Notes under the pieces: model-generated
What the model saw: the letters and a program-made list of their open reading frames with translations, nothing else
What the model was told of the DNA's origin: nothing
The model's database searches: none
DNA from: an uncultured SAR86 cluster bacterium
GTDB lineage: Bacteria; Pseudomonadota; Gammaproteobacteria; Magnimaribacterales; TMED112
DNA length: 56,000 bases
Direction: 5' to 3'
Assembly (NCBI GenBank): GCA_902563885.1
Contig: CACEYZ010000004.1
Coordinates: 1 to 56,000, forward strand
Program-made: the position numbers and the translations under genes
Part shown: positions 8,571 to 18,667 of the stretch, piece after piece
How the letters are laid out: each line of letters begins with the position of its first letter
How positions within the stretch are numbered: position 1 is the first letter of the stretch

Positions 8571-9546
8571 ATAATTCTTTTTTAAGTTCCTCTAAGCCAG
8601 TACCATTCTTTGATGAAATAAGTATTAATGGAATATCCTTTAATCTTTTTGAAAACTGATTAACTATGTTAGAAATTTTCTGGTCTGTAATTAAATCTAC
8701 TTTTGTTAAGCATACCCATCTTTTTTGTTTGGAAAAATCTAAATGAAACTCTTTCAATTCCTTTTCTATAATTGAAAAAGAGTCTAATGCCTCATCAGCT
8801 GAAATACTGCAATCAACTAAATGAAGTAAAAATTTTGTTCTATGTAAATGTCTTAAAAATTTAAATCCTAAACCATGGCCATCTGAAGCTCCCTCTATTA
8901 TTCCTGGCATATCGGCAATAGTTAACGATTTTTCTGAGTTTTCTAATACTCCTAATGTCGGTATTAATGTAGTAAAAGGAAAATTTCCCACTTTTGATTT
9001 ACTGTTTGTAAGGGCGTTTATAAGTGTAGATTTCCCGGCATTTGGTAGACCTAATAACCCAATATCAGCAATAAGACGCATCTCTAAAAAAATCTCTCTA
9101 CTGTCTGATTGTTCACCCTTGGTAGTTTTTTTTGGAGCTTGATTTGTTGGGGACTTAAAACGTGCATTCCCTAAACCACCTTTGCCACCTTTTGCAACTA
9201 TAATTTTTGAGTTAGATTCGTTTATTTCGCCAATTAATTCCTTTGTCTGTGTCGCATAGATTTGAGTGCCTATGGGAACTTTAATCACTAAATCTTCACC
9301 TGATTTTCCTTTTTTATTTCTACCACTGCCATTCTTTCCAGAGACTGCTTGAAAGTTTCTTTTTCCTTTAAAACTTGATAATGAATTTAGGTTAAGATCT
9401 ATTTCTAAAATTATATCGCCGCCATCACCACCATCGCCACCATCGGGACCTCCTCTTTCAATATATTTCTCACGGCGAAAACTTAAACAGCCATCTCCAC
9501 CTTTGCCAGAAATTACAGTGATTTTGGCTTCATCGAAATAAGCCAT
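8557..9546 (-). CDS. obgE: GTPase Obg/CgtA
   Basis: Ribosome-associated GTPase needed for 50S assembly and growth control. The glycine-rich Obg fold fills residues 1-158 (GGPDGGDGGDGGD, GNGSGRNKKGKSGED-like runs). The G domain follows with G1 GLPNAGKST (166-174), G3 DMPG (212-215), G4 TKVD and G5 SSKNGTG. The 329 residues end after the G domain, without the acidic C-terminal extension that makes E. coli ObgE 390 residues. It is the third gene of the conserved rplU-rpmA-obgE set, 5 bases after rpmA. Confidence 0.96.
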   Translation of the reverse strand: MAYFDEAKITVISGKGGDGCLSFRREKYIERGGPDGGDGGDGGDIILEIDLNLNSLSSFKGKRNFQAVSGKNGSGRNKKGKSGEDLVIKVPIGTQIYATQTKELIGEINESNSKIIVAKGGKGGLGNARFKSPTNQAPKKTTKGEQSDSREIFLEMRLIADIGLLGLPNAGKSTLINALTNSKSKVGNFPFTTLIPTLGVLENSEKSLTIADMPGIIEGASDGHGLGFKFLRHLHRTKFLLHLVDCSISADEALDSFSIIEKELKEFHLDFSKQKRWVCLTKVDLITDQKISNIVNQFSKRLKDIPLILISSKNGTGLEELKKELFKRL

Positions 9547-9551
9547 CTGAG

Positions 9552-9812
9552 TTATTTTTGAGGGACGATATTAACGAATTTTCTTTTGTTTTCACCTTTT
9601 ACTTTAAATTCTACCGAACCGCTTTTCAAAGCAAAAAGAGTGTCATCTTTTCCAATACCGACATTTTGACCAGGATGAAATTTTGTTCCTCTTTGTCTTA
9701 CAAGAATTTCACCTGCGTTGACATTTTGACCGCCAAATCTTTTAACTCCGAGAAAATTTGGATTTGAATCTCTACCATTTTTACTTGAGCCACCTGCTTT
9801 TTTATGAGCCAT
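9552..9812 (-). CDS. rpmA: 50S ribosomal protein L27
   Basis: Large-subunit protein whose N-terminus reaches the peptidyl transferase centre. The sequence starts [16 protein letters not shown] and includes LGVKRFGGQ and [10 protein letters not shown], all diagnostic; 86 residues is normal. No N-terminal extension of the Firmicute type (which is cleaved by a protease) is present. The start overlaps the end of rplU by 11 bases, indicating translational coupling. Confidence 0.97.
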   Translation of the reverse strand: MAHKKAGGSSKNGRDSNPNFLGVKRFGGQNVNAGEILVRQRGTKFHPGQNVGIGKDDTLFALKSGSVEFKVKGENKRKFVNIVPQK

Positions 9813-10122
9813 TGTTTATTTCCTTAATATCAATCATTGTAACTTTTCTTCTATGTCCCACTATCCTTTTAGAGTCTTTTCTTCTTCTAAATTGTATAGC
9901 ATACACTTTATCTTTTTTTGCATGATCTAACACTTTTCCTGAAACGAATGCTTTTGCAACATATGGCTTACCAATTTTTGGTGTTTTTCCGTCTGAAAGC
10001 AACAGAACCTTGTCAAACTTTACTGTATCCCCTTTTTTCTTATCAGAAATGAAGTCGACTTCGATTTTGGACCCGATTTCTACTTTTTCTTGATTATTAC
10101 CTGTGTCTATAATTGCGTACAT
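9802..10122 (-). CDS. rplU: 50S ribosomal protein L21
   Basis: Large-subunit 23S rRNA-binding protein, 106 residues. It begins [17 protein letters not shown] and has [17 protein letters not shown], the conserved basic C-terminal motif. It is first in rplU-rpmA-obgE and divergent from ispB with only 16 bases between start codons. A TATATT-like -10 hexamer 7 bases before the ATG and no Shine-Dalgarno suggest a leaderless mRNA here too. Confidence 0.97.
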   Translation of the reverse strand: MYAIIDTGNNQEKVEIGSKIEVDFISDKKKGDTVKFDKVLLLSDGKTPKIGKPYVAKAFVSGKVLDHAKKDKVYAIQFRRRKDSKRIVGHRRKVTMIDIKEINNGS

Positions 10123-10138
10123 TTCTTAAAATATAGTT

Positions 10139-11080
10139 ATGTCATTTCATGAGGTTGAAAATTTAACTGAATTTTTAGATGAAGTAAAGCTAAAAATGCT
10201 GAATATTACAGGTTCGAGTAACAAGAATATTAAAGAAATTTCTGATTATGTTCTCGCCAATCCTGGAAAATTTATTAGGACACAGCTTGTATTTATTTAT
10301 GGCTCTGTTATAGATATCGAAAAAAGGAAATTAATTGAACTTGCGGCTGCGTCTGAATTAATTCATTTATCTACCCTTATACATGATGACATAATTGATG
10401 AGGCAAAAATTAGAAGGAATAAACCTACAGTCATAGCGAAATGGGGGCTAAAAAAAGCGATTTTATATGGTGACTTTTTATATACTAAAACCTTCCAAGC
10501 TCTAAATTCACTTGAAAATACACAAATTGCAGAAGTGCTTATAAGTTGTGCGGAGCAATTAATAGAGGGAGAGTTTATACAATTACAAAATATATCAGAT
10601 AAAAGTAAAGATGATTATTTTGAGGTAATAGAGAAAAAGACAGCTATTCTATTTTCTGGTATTTTGGAGTGTTTAGGAATTCACGGCAAGCTGGTAAAAG
10701 AAAAAATTTCATCTTTAAAAAAATTGGGATTAAATTTTGGAAATGCTTTTCAACTAAATGATGATCTTGCTGATTTTTTTGATCAGTTAAATTCGGGAAA
10801 AGAAAAATTTAAAGACTTAAATGAAGGAAAAATGACTTATCCGATCATCATAACTATGAGTCGTGTAGATAAAGATTCAAAAAGTAACATTTCGAAACTA
10901 ATAAAAGAAAAAAAATTCGAAGCAGTATTTGATGAAATTGAGAAGAATGACGGCTTTAACTTGACTAGACTTGAGAGAGATAAGGCAATTAATAACTGCA
11001 TTGAATACACAAAAACATTATTTAAACTAGATAACGTAGAATTAATGGAAAGTTTTTTAAAAAATAGTTTAAAAGCATGA
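10139..11080 (+). CDS. ispB: Polyprenyl diphosphate synthase (octaprenyl type)
   Basis: Makes the long isoprenoid chain used for the ubiquinone side chain by repeated condensation of isopentenyl diphosphate. The first Asp-rich motif is DDIID at residues 83-87 in LIHDDIIDEAKIRR; the second is DDLAD in GNAFQLNDDLADFF. The 313 residues match the family (323 in E. coli), and divergence from rplU is the usual gammaproteobacterial arrangement. Chain length cannot be read directly. TAAAAT at 10127-10132 lies 6 bases before the ATG. The gene ends in an ATGA overlap with fabB. Confidence 0.92.
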   Translation: MSFHEVENLTEFLDEVKLKMLNITGSSNKNIKEISDYVLANPGKFIRTQLVFIYGSVIDIEKRKLIELAAASELIHLSTLIHDDIIDEAKIRRNKPTVIAKWGLKKAILYGDFLYTKTFQALNSLENTQIAEVLISCAEQLIEGEFIQLQNISDKSKDDYFEVIEKKTAILFSGILECLGIHGKLVKEKISSLKKLGLNFGNAFQLNDDLADFFDQLNSGKEKFKDLNEGKMTYPIIITMSRVDKDSKSNISKLIKEKKFEAVFDEIEKNDGFNLTRLERDKAINNCIEYTKTLFKLDNVELMESFLKNSLKA

Positions 11081-12273
11081 ATAGAGTTGTCATAACAGGA
11101 ATTGGAATAATATCTTGTCTGGGAAGAGGACAAAGTGAGATCTTAGATGCCCTTTTAAATGCTAGATCAGGGCTCGAGTTGAACCAAGAGTATAAAGATA
11201 ATGGAATGAGATGCCATGTTTCTGGAAAAATGAAATTTTCTATCGATGAAATTGATAGGAAGATGGGGAGATTTATGAGTGAAACATCAGCATATAGTTT
11301 CGTTGCTGCTGAAGAAGCACTAAAAGATTCTGGTTTAAGTAATGCCGATATTTCAAATAATGAGACTGGGGTAATTGTAGGGTCTGGAACTGGTTCAAGC
11401 AGAGAAATTAAACGTGTATTTGAAGCTTCAGAAAAAGGCGTAAAAAAAATTGGACCTTACTCAGTTACCCGAACAATGGGCAATACGACTTCTGCAGTAA
11501 TTTCAACTTTTTTTCAAACAAAAGGAGTTTCACTTTCAATATCCTCTGCTTGTTCAACAAGCCTTCATTGTGTTTCACATGGATTTAACTTAATTAAAAA
11601 TGGGGGGCAAAAAATAGTCATTGCTGGAGGGTCAGAAGATGATCATTGGACTGGAGCAATGATGTTCGATGCAATGGGAGCGTTAAGTACAAAATATAAT
11701 GAAACTCCAACAAAGGCCTCTAGACCATATGACATACATAGGGATGGCTTTATTCCCTCAGGTGGTGGTGGAATTTTAATTCTTGAAGAATTAAATAACG
11801 CCAAAAAAAGAGGTGCAAAAATTTATGGTGAAATAGTTTCATGTGCTGAATCAAGTGATGGTTACAGTCTTGTTAGTCCTTCAGGGGATGGGGCTTTTAA
11901 TTGTATGAAAAAATTATCAGGACTAGAAACTGTAGATTATATTAATGCTCATGGAACAAGCACGCCTGCAGGAGACATATCTGAGATAGAGGCAATTGCA
12001 AAAGCTTTTGGAAGCAAAATACCACTAATATCCTCTACGAAGTCATTAACAGGACACTCTTTAGGTGCAGCAGGTGTTCATGAAATTATTTATTCTCTTC
12101 TAATGATGAAAAATAATTTCTTGTGCGGCAGTCACAATATAGAAGAACTTGACCCAAAGGCTAAACCTTTTCCGATTCTTAAAGAAAACATTGAAAAAGA
12201 AATTAATTCTTTCATGTCGAATTCATTTGGTTTTGGTGGAACAAACGGTTCGATAATTATTAAAAAAATCTAG
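11077..12273 (+). CDS. fabB: Beta-ketoacyl-ACP synthase I (FabB type)
   Basis: Condensing enzyme of fatty acid elongation. The Cys-His-His triad is at C159 (SISSACSTS), H292 ([11 protein letters not shown]) and H327 ([14 protein letters not shown]). The segments [22 protein letters not shown] and [11 protein letters not shown] follow E. coli FabB more closely than FabF, so it is likely the enzyme for unsaturated fatty acids. The 398 residues are full length. The start overlaps ispB by 4 bases, so the two are translationally coupled; fabB is more often paired with fabA, which is not seen here. The stop shares CTAG with the convergent ssb gene. Confidence 0.9.
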   Translation: MNRVVITGIGIISCLGRGQSEILDALLNARSGLELNQEYKDNGMRCHVSGKMKFSIDEIDRKMGRFMSETSAYSFVAAEEALKDSGLSNADISNNETGVIVGSGTGSSREIKRVFEASEKGVKKIGPYSVTRTMGNTTSAVISTFFQTKGVSLSISSACSTSLHCVSHGFNLIKNGGQKIVIAGGSEDDHWTGAMMFDAMGALSTKYNETPTKASRPYDIHRDGFIPSGGGGILILEELNNAKKRGAKIYGEIVSCAESSDGYSLVSPSGDGAFNCMKKLSGLETVDYINAHGTSTPAGDISEIEAIAKAFGSKIPLISSTKSLTGHSLGAAGVHEIIYSLLMMKNNFLCGSHNIEELDPKAKPFPILKENIEKEINSFMSNSFGFGGTNGSIIIKKI

Positions 12274-12686
12274 AAAGGAATCTCGTCATCAATTGGAGGT
12301 GGTTTTTGTTCATCCATTTGAGGGGCCGCTCCCGCTTCGCTTGATGATGATTTAGAACCAAGCATTGTTAATTCTCTTGCTATGACTTCAGTTGTGTACT
12401 TCTTTTCACCTTTATCATCTTCCCAAGATCTTGTTTGAAGTTTACCTTCAACATAAATTTGCGAACCTTTTTTCAAATACTCTTGAGCAATTTCAGCTAA
12501 GCGATTAAAAAGAACAACTCTATGCCATTCAACTTTTTCTTTTTGCTCTCCAGAACTTTTATCTTTCCATCTTTCAGTAGTAGCTACAGACAAATTCGCA
12601 ACAGGACTACCAGCCTGAGTAAATTTTACATCTGGATCAGCTCCTAAATTTCCAATAATTAATACTTTATTTAGACCGTTAGACAT
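12270..12686 (-). CDS. ssb: Single-stranded DNA-binding protein
   Basis: Coats single-stranded DNA in replication and repair. The OB fold (residues 1-110) has [25 protein letters not shown] and [15 protein letters not shown] short linker leads to the acidic tip DDEIPF, which in the family recruits partner proteins. The 138 residues are shorter than E. coli SSB (178) because the linker is short. The gene is divergent from uvrA, as in most gammaproteobacteria, and no CTGT-N8-ACAG LexA operator was found in the gap. Confidence 0.97.
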   Translation of the reverse strand: MSNGLNKVLIIGNLGADPDVKFTQAGSPVANLSVATTERWKDKSSGEQKEKVEWHRVVLFNRLAEIAQEYLKKGSQIYVEGKLQTRSWEDDKGEKKYTTEVIARELTMLGSKSSSSEAGAAPQMDEQKPPPIDDEIPF

Positions 12687-12727
12687 ATAAGTAATCTATA
12701 ATAAAACTTCTACTCGATTGTATCAAA

Positions 12728-15520
12728 TTGAAATTTATAGAAGTAAAAGGAGCTAAGGCTCATAACTTAAAAAATGTATCTCTGAAAATTCCAAGAGATA
12801 AGCTTACTGTAATAACAGGGCTTTCTGGATCTGGTAAATCCTCTCTAGCTTTTGATACCATATATGCCGAGGGTCAGAGAAGATATGTTGAATCACTCTC
12901 AACATATGCTAGGCAGTTTTTATCTGTAATGGATAAGGCAGATATAGAATCAATAGAAGGATTATCACCATCAATTTCAATTCAACAAAAATCAACTTCT
13001 CATAATCCAAGGTCAACAGTTGGAACTATTACTGAAATTCATGACTATCTACGATTACTTTTTGCAAGAGTGGGTATACCAAGGTGTCCAGAACATGGGC
13101 TAGAGCTAGATGCAAAACCAGTTACTGTTATGGTAAGTGACTTAATAAATAAAGAATTAGGAAATAAAATTTCAGTGTTTGCACCTATTGTGATGGACGG
13201 AAAAGGAGAACATGTTGAACTTCTTTCTCAACTTATGGCAGAGGGTTTTACGAAGGTAAGTATAGATGAAGAGATATATCAGATTAATAAGGTTCCAGTC
13301 CTAGAAAAAAATATTAAACGTAACATATCTGTATTAGTTGATCAGCTTTTGATTGACGATCAGGATGATTGTAGACAAAGACTAACAGAATCAATTGAAA
13401 CTGCACTAAGGTTTTCAAATGGTTCAGTGGATATTCAGTCGGGAGATGAAAAGTTTCGGTTATCAAATAAGCATTCATGCCCAGTATGTAATTTTTCTTT
13501 ACAAGAATTAGAACCCAAAATTTTCTCTTTTAATAATCCCTCTGGAGCGTGTGAAGAATGCGATGGCCTTGGAACAAATACTTATTTTGATGAAGATAAG
13601 ATAGTTAAATATAAAAACCTTAGTGTCATGCAGGGATGCATAGAGCCATGGAATACTCCATATTATCAATCAAAATTAATTGGAATTTTTGATCATCTTA
13701 AAGAAGATATAAATAAAAACTGGCAAAGTTTATCTGAAAAAACTAGAAAAAAAATCTTATGGGGAATTAATGAAAAAATAACTTTCAAAGACCTTACAAA
13801 TCAGGAAACTAAAAAGGAAAATTTTGAAGGTGTTATTCCTTCACTTCAGAGGCAATATAACCGTACGGACTCTTTTTTTATAAGAGAAAAAATTAGCAGT
13901 TACATCTCGGAAAAAAAATGTGAAAGTTGTGGTGGAAAAAGATTAAATGCCGTTTCAAGAAATGTATTTGTTGACGGTTTTAATCTTCCTGAAATTAGTG
14001 ATTTAAAGATTGACGATGCTCTTGAAATAGTAAATAACTTGAACCTTACTGGAAATAAATTAGAGATTGCTGAGAAAATTTGTAAAGAAATTAGCTTAAG
14101 ACTCTCTTTTTTAAATGATGTTGGGCTTAATTATTTAAATCTGTCAAGAGGTGCTCAGACACTCTCTGGAGGTGAAGCCCAGAGAATAAGGTTAGCTAGT
14201 CAGATTGGTTCAGGTCTTGTGGGTGTAATTTATGTACTTGATGAGCCCTCAATTGGCTTACATCAAAGAGATAATCAAAAGCTTATAAATACTCTCCTTA
14301 AATTAAGAGACCTTGGCAATACAGTAATTGTAGTTGAGCACGATGAAGAAATGATAAAGTCTGCAGACCATGTAATAGATCTTGGTATTGGTGCTGGAAT
14401 CCATGGTGGAGAAATTATTGCTGAGGGTGATTTAGAAGAAATCAAAAAAAATAAAAAGTCACTTACTGCTCAATATCTGAGAGGAGAAAAAGAAATTAGC
14501 ATCTCAAAAGATCAAAGAGTGATATCTAATAAATCAATTTTGATTTCTGGAGCGCAAACTAATAATTTAAAAAATGTTAGTGTTGATATCCCATTAAATA
14601 AATTGGTTTCTATTACCGGAGTTTCTGGTTCTGGGAAATCGTCACTAATAAATCATACACTGATACCTGCTCTTAATGAGAAACTGCATGGCCATAAAGT
14701 TCCAGACTCAACAGAATTTAAAAAAGTTATGGGAGAGGAACATATTGATAAGCTTATATCTATAGATCAAAGCCCAATAGGGAAAACACCAAGATCTAAT
14801 CCTGCAACTTACACAGGTCTATTTACTTACATAAGAGAAATTTTTTCTAACACAAAAGAGGCGAGAACTAGAGGCTATAAACCGGGTAGATTTAGTTTTA
14901 ATGTTGAAGGTGGAAGATGTGAAAATTGTAAAGGGGAAGGTTGGGTCAAAGTAGAAATGCATTTTCTACCAGATTTATACGTTGAATGTGATGTTTGTAA
15001 AGGCAAAAGATTTAGAGATGATACGTTGCAAATTAAATTTAAGAAAAAAAATATACATGAAATTCTTGAAATGACAGTGGAGGAAGCAGCCGAGTTCTTT
15101 AGTTCTGTACCTCAAATACTTAAAAAATTAGTTACGCTACAAGACGTAGGACTGTCATATGTAAAACTTGGTCAAGCTGCAAATACTTTATCTGGTGGCG
15201 AAGCTCAAAGGGTGAAATTATCGAAAGAACTTTCTAAAAGAGATACCGGAAAAACTCTTTATATTTTGGACGAACCTACTACTGGACTTCATTTTCATGA
15301 TATTCAAATGCTAATGAATGTCCTTAATCAGTTAGTAGGCAAAGGTAATTCAGTATTAGTAATAGAGCATAACTTAGATGTAATTCGACTTTCAGATTGG
15401 ATAATCGATCTTGGCCCAGAAGGTGGAGATGGCGGGGGGACGGTAGTTGCTGAAGGTGATTTAAAAGCTATTTTAAAAAATAAAAAGTCCTTTACTGGTC
15501 AAATGTTAAAGATTACTTAA
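12728..15520 (+). CDS. uvrA: Excinuclease ABC subunit A
   Basis: Damage-recognition ATPase of nucleotide excision repair. Two ABC units are visible: Walker [10 protein letters not shown] (about residue 31) and GVSGSGKSS (near 635), each with an LSGGEAQR signature. Zinc modules are CPVC...[12 protein letters not shown] and CENC...CDVCKGKRF. The 930 residues match the family. No ATG fits; the frame starts at a TTG at 12728, giving a start of [15 protein letters not shown] that aligns with the E. coli N-terminus. TATAAT at 12697-12702 is a plausible -10 element. The 3' end overlaps rplQ by 8 bases. Confidence 0.97.
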   Translation: MKFIEVKGAKAHNLKNVSLKIPRDKLTVITGLSGSGKSSLAFDTIYAEGQRRYVESLSTYARQFLSVMDKADIESIEGLSPSISIQQKSTSHNPRSTVGTITEIHDYLRLLFARVGIPRCPEHGLELDAKPVTVMVSDLINKELGNKISVFAPIVMDGKGEHVELLSQLMAEGFTKVSIDEEIYQINKVPVLEKNIKRNISVLVDQLLIDDQDDCRQRLTESIETALRFSNGSVDIQSGDEKFRLSNKHSCPVCNFSLQELEPKIFSFNNPSGACEECDGLGTNTYFDEDKIVKYKNLSVMQGCIEPWNTPYYQSKLIGIFDHLKEDINKNWQSLSEKTRKKILWGINEKITFKDLTNQETKKENFEGVIPSLQRQYNRTDSFFIREKISSYISEKKCESCGGKRLNAVSRNVFVDGFNLPEISDLKIDDALEIVNNLNLTGNKLEIAEKICKEISLRLSFLNDVGLNYLNLSRGAQTLSGGEAQRIRLASQIGSGLVGVIYVLDEPSIGLHQRDNQKLINTLLKLRDLGNTVIVVEHDEEMIKSADHVIDLGIGAGIHGGEIIAEGDLEEIKKNKKSLTAQYLRGEKEISISKDQRVISNKSILISGAQTNNLKNVSVDIPLNKLVSITGVSGSGKSSLINHTLIPALNEKLHGHKVPDSTEFKKVMGEEHIDKLISIDQSPIGKTPRSNPATYTGLFTYIREIFSNTKEARTRGYKPGRFSFNVEGGRCENCKGEGWVKVEMHFLPDLYVECDVCKGKRFRDDTLQIKFKKKNIHEILEMTVEEAAEFFSSVPQILKKLVTLQDVGLSYVKLGQAANTLSGGEAQRVKLSKELSKRDTGKTLYILDEPTTGLHFHDIQMLMNVLNQLVGKGNSVLVIEHNLDVIRLSDWIIDLGPEGGDGGGTVVAEGDLKAILKNKKSFTGQMLKIT

Positions 15521-16235
15521 ACGGATTTTTAACAAATCTTTTCCACCAGCTTTCTTTCTTTTCTTCTTTCTTAGGAGCTGGTTTTTTAGCATCTACTTTT
15601 TGAGCAGCTTTTTTCTTAGGGACTGGTTTTTTCTCCTCTTCTTTTTTAGCAGCATCTTTCTTAGGAGCTAGTTTTTTCTCCTCTTCTTTTTTAGCAGCTT
15701 CTTTCTTAGGAGCTAGTTTTTTCTCCTCTTCTTTCTTTGAAGTAGGCTTTTTAGCTTCTTTTTCTACAGCATCAGTCTCAGATGCACTTTTAACTTGAGT
15801 TGGTTCTGGAGCTGGGGCTATGTCAGGTGAAGTAATAGCATCATCATCTAAAGCTGTATCAGAGAGACTTTTTTCAGGATCTCTACAAGTTAATTCAACA
15901 AAACACATATCTGCTTTATCCCCTGGTCTAAATCCAGCCTTAATAATTCTTAAATAACCACCATTTGTTTCAGATAATTTTGGAGATATATCAGAAAAAA
16001 GTTTAGATGCAGCAGTTTGAGAATTAAGTGATGAAATAACTTTTCTTCTATTATGAAGAGTATCTTTTTTTGATTTAGTTATAAGAGGCTCTAAAAATGT
16101 ACGAAGATATTTTCCTTTTTCGACTGTAGTTTTTACAATTTCATGCTCTATAAGAGAGATAGCTAGATTCCTCATCATTGCTGTTCTGTGTGATGATGTT
16201 CTGCTAAATCTTCTACTAAGCTTTCTATGTCTCAT
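15513..16235 (-). CDS. rplQ: 50S ribosomal protein L17 with long lysine/glutamate-rich C-terminal tail
   Basis: The first 120 or so residues are ordinary L17: MRHRKLSRRFSRTSSHRTAM, LRTFLEPLITKSKKDT and GGYLRIIKAGFRPGDKADM. E. coli L17 ends at 127 residues, but this protein runs to 240. The extra part is an acidic/Ala-Pro linker followed by a 15-residue repeat of the form KKEEEKKLAPKKEAA (three clear copies and one degenerate), ending in an aromatic, basic tip [13 protein letters not shown]. The role of the tail is unknown. It is the last gene of the alpha operon, 2 bases after rpoA, and overlaps convergent uvrA by 8 bases. Confidence 0.95.
   Translation of the reverse strand: MRHRKLSRRFSRTSSHRTAMMRNLAISLIEHEIVKTTVEKGKYLRTFLEPLITKSKKDTLHNRRKVISSLNSQTAASKLFSDISPKLSETNGGYLRIIKAGFRPGDKADMCFVELTCRDPEKSLSDTALDDDAITSPDIAPAPEPTQVKSASETDAVEKEAKKPTSKKEEEKKLAPKKEAAKKEEEKKLAPKKDAAKKEEEKKPVPKKKAAQKVDAKKPAPKKEEKKESWWKRFVKNPFK
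15627..15734. repeat. 45-bp tandem repeat inside the rplQ tail
   Basis: A T-rich unit beginning TTTTTTCTCCTCTTCTTT recurs at 15627, 15672 and 15717, a constant 45-bp (15-codon) period. The second copy differs from the first by a few substitutions and the third is recognisable for about 18 bases before it diverges. On the minus strand the unit encodes the Lys/Glu/Ala repeat of the L17 tail. The period is a multiple of three, so copy-number change would keep the frame. Confidence 0.9.
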
Positions 16236-16237
16236 TT

Positions 16238-17191
16238 TTACATTGGTGGCCAGTTTTTCAGCACAGTTCCGAGAGATAAACCTCTTGATCCAAGTTCGTC
16301 TTTGATTTCATTTAATGATTTTTTTCCTAGGTTTGGTGTTTTCAATAAGTCCATTTCAGACCTTTGTATTAAATCTCCTATTAAAAAAATACTTTCTGCT
16401 TTTAAACAATTTGTTGATCTCACTGTTAATTCAAGCTCTTCAATAGATCTCAATAAAAGTGGATCAAAATCATATTTATCTTTTCTTTTTTCCTTTCTCG
16501 AAACAAGTTCCTCGTCGACAAAAACTGCTAGCTGATGCTGTAGAATTGTTGCCGCGAATTTAATTGCTTGCTTCGCATCGATAGTTCCGTCAGTTTCAAG
16601 CTCTAAAATTAATTTATCTAAATCTGTTCTATTTTCTACTCTGGTGTTCTCAACTTTATAATTTACTCTTTTGACTGGAGAATAAATTGCATCAAGATGA
16701 AGTGAGTCAACACCTTTACTCTGGTTATTCTCCGCAGGTTCATATCCCACACCCGTACAAACTTTTAAAGTCATAACAAGTTTTTTTGGTTCGACTAGTG
16801 TTGCAATAACATGATTAGGATCAATTATTTCTACTCCTGCAGGCACTTCTAAATCTGATGCAAGAATTGTTTTTGGTGTTTTAATGTCTAACTTTAGTTC
16901 GGCCTCATTTGAACCATCAAGTTTAATTGCCAAATCTTTTAGATTTAACAAAATATCTAAAATATCTTCTTTTACTCCCTCTATAGTTCCATATTCATGA
17001 GCAACACCTTCAATTTTCACTTCAGTGACAGCTGCCCCTGGCATATAGGACAATAAGATTCTTCTTAAACTATGTCCAATTGTATAACCAAACCCTCTTT
17101 CAAAAGGCTCTAAAACAACTTTTAAATTGTTCTTATCAACTTCTTCGACTTTTGCAACTTCTGGTGCAAGCACATTCAATTTTTCTTCCAT
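16238..17191 (-). CDS. rpoA: DNA-directed RNA polymerase subunit alpha
   Basis: Scaffold for polymerase assembly and contact point for activators and UP elements. The N-terminal domain has [30 protein letters not shown]; the C-terminal domain, after a linker near residue 230, has [20 protein letters not shown] and [14 protein letters not shown], which bind DNA. The 317 residues compare with 329 in E. coli. It lies in the normal alpha-operon order rpsM-rpsK-rpsD-rpoA-rplQ, 11 bases after rpsD. Confidence 0.98.
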   Translation of the reverse strand: MEEKLNVLAPEVAKVEEVDKNNLKVVLEPFERGFGYTIGHSLRRILLSYMPGAAVTEVKIEGVAHEYGTIEGVKEDILDILLNLKDLAIKLDGSNEAELKLDIKTPKTILASDLEVPAGVEIIDPNHVIATLVEPKKLVMTLKVCTGVGYEPAENNQSKGVDSLHLDAIYSPVKRVNYKVENTRVENRTDLDKLILELETDGTIDAKQAIKFAATILQHQLAVFVDEELVSRKEKRKDKYDFDPLLLRSIEELELTVRSTNCLKAESIFLIGDLIQRSEMDLLKTPNLGKKSLNEIKDELGSRGLSLGTVLKNWPPM

Positions 17192-17202
17192 TTTTCCCTC
17201 TA

Positions 17203-17820
17203 TTACTTTGAATACAACTCAATAATTAAATTCTCATTAATTTCAGAACTTAATTCAGATCTGTCGGGGTAAGTAACAAACTTCCCTTTCATATCATCAA
17301 AGCTCACCTCAAGCCAGCTGAGTCCGTCTTTGGATTTTGCCAGTTCAATAGCAGCTTTAATTCTTAGTTGTTCTTTATTTTTTTCTCTAACTGTAACTTC
17401 ATCTCCAGGTTTCAGGTCATAAGATGGAATATTTACAACTTTTCCGTTTACCTCTACAGATTTATGATTTACTACTTGTCTTGCTTCTGCTCTAGTAGTT
17501 GCAAATCCCATTCTATAAACCACATTATCGAGCCTTGATTCCAGAAGATTTAATAAGTTTTCACCTGTATTACCTTTCATTCTCGCTGATTTTAAGTAGT
17601 AATTTCTAAATTGTTTTTCCAAGATGCCATACATTCTTTTAACTTTTTGCTTTTCTCTTAGTTGAGTACCATAATCTGACAATCTTCCTCGAGTCATAGC
17701 ATTTCCCGGTTTATTCTCAAATTTACACTTTGACTCGATAGCTCTTGTGCCAGAGGTCAACATTAAATCTGTTCCCTCTCTTCTAGATAATCTTAGTCTT
17801 GGTCCTCTATATCTTGCCAA
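17203..17820 (-). CDS. rpsD: 30S ribosomal protein S4
   Basis: Primary 16S rRNA-binding protein; in E. coli it also represses the alpha operon. The 205 residues start [18 protein letters not shown] and contain the S4 domain with [33 protein letters not shown]-like sequence (in part). The N-terminal zinc-site cysteines of some bacteria are absent. The start codon is TTG, directly after the rpsK stop, with a good Shine-Dalgarno AGGAGA a few bases upstream, which supports this start. There is no space for a long alpha-operon leader before rpsM. Confidence 0.97.
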   Translation of the reverse strand: MARYRGPRLRLSRREGTDLMLTSGTRAIESKCKFENKPGNAMTRGRLSDYGTQLREKQKVKRMYGILEKQFRNYYLKSARMKGNTGENLLNLLESRLDNVVYRMGFATTRAEARQVVNHKSVEVNGKVVNIPSYDLKPGDEVTVREKNKEQLRIKAAIELAKSKDGLSWLEVSFDDMKGKFVTYPDRSELSSEINENLIIELYSK

Positions 17821-18195
17821 TTAAACTCTCCTTTTCTTCGGTGGTCTGCACCCATTATGTGGCAGTGGCGTAACATCAGTTATTTTATTGATCCGCAAAC
17901 CACATCCGTTTAATGCTCTTATTGAGGATTCTCTACCGGCACCAGGACCTTTAACCCTAACTTCAACATTTACCATGCCCAGGTCTTTTGCCATAGTCCC
18001 AGCTCTTTCAGCAGCAATCTGAGCAGCAAAAGGAGTGCTTTTTCTTGAACCTTTAAATCCAGATCCGCCTGATGTTGCCCAACAAACAGCATTACCACCC
18101 ATATCAGTAATGGTAATGATCGTGTTGTTAAAGCTAGCATTTATATGAGCTATGCCATCAGTAACCATTTTTTTTGTTTTCTTTTTAACTGCCAT
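17821..18195 (-). CDS. rpsK: 30S ribosomal protein S11
   Basis: Platform protein of the 30S subunit near the E site. Its 124 residues include [34 protein letters not shown] and the C-terminal [15 protein letters not shown], all conserved. The N-terminus [10 protein letters not shown] is a little shorter than in E. coli (129). The start overlaps the stop of rpsM by one base. Confidence 0.97.
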   Translation of the reverse strand: MAVKKKTKKMVTDGIAHINASFNNTIITITDMGGNAVCWATSGGSGFKGSRKSTPFAAQIAAERAGTMAKDLGMVNVEVRVKGPGAGRESSIRALNGCGLRINKITDVTPLPHNGCRPPKKRRV

Positions 18196-18551
18196 TATGC
18201 TTTAATTGCTTTTTTTGGACCTTTTCTTGTTCTTGCATTAGTCTTGGTTCTTTGTCCTCTTAGAGGCAGACCTTTTCTATGTCTAATGCCTCTGTAACAA
18301 CCTAAATCCATTAATCTTTTTATGTTGTAGTTAATGTCTCTTCTTAAGTCACCTTCAACTTGGTAGTTTTTTAGCTCATCCCTAATTTTATCGAGCTCTC
18401 CATCACTAAGTTCTGAAACTTTCTTTGAATACGGTATTTTAAACTTATCACAAATATCTTGAGCTGTTTTTCTACCAATCCCAAATATACTTGTTAAGGA
18501 AACATCAACATGTTTGTTATCAGGTATATTTATTCCACCAACTCTTGCCAT
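18195..18551 (-). CDS. rpsM: 30S ribosomal protein S13
   Basis: Head protein that contacts the P-site tRNA and the 50S subunit. The 118 residues begin [19 protein letters not shown], include [14 protein letters not shown] and end [20 protein letters not shown] plus a basic tail. Length equals that of E. coli S13. It follows rpmJ by two bases, so the S4-binding leader known upstream of rpsM in E. coli has no space here. Confidence 0.97.
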   Translation of the reverse strand: MARVGGINIPDNKHVDVSLTSIFGIGRKTAQDICDKFKIPYSKKVSELSDGELDKIRDELKNYQVEGDLRRDINYNIKRLMDLGCYRGIRHRKGLPLRGQRTKTNARTRKGPKKAIKA

Positions 18552-18553
18552 AT

Positions 18554-18667
18554 TTATCCTTGTCTTTGCTTATGTCTTTTATTTGTGCAAATAACAAAAA
18601 GTGTTCCTGATCTTTTTACTATTTTGCAATTTTTACAAATCCTTTTTACTGACGATCTTACTTTCAT
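18554..18667 (-). CDS. rpmJ: 50S ribosomal protein L36
   Basis: A 37-codon gene that starts at an ATG at 18665-18667 and ends with TAA at 18554-18556. It reads [20 protein letters not shown], then [17 protein letters not shown]. Zinc ligands of the C+ form are present: C11, C14, C27 and H32. It overlaps the secY stop by 4 bases (ATGA) and precedes rpsM, the standard end of the spc operon. Confidence 0.96.
   Translation of the reverse strand: MKVRSSVKRICKNCKIVKRSGTLFVICTNKRHKQRQG

Noticed and set aside
15580-15760. The T-rich repeats near the rplQ end as a CRISPR-like or regulatory repeat array.
   Set aside because: The 45-bp period has no spacers and keeps the L17 reading frame; it is a coding repeat.
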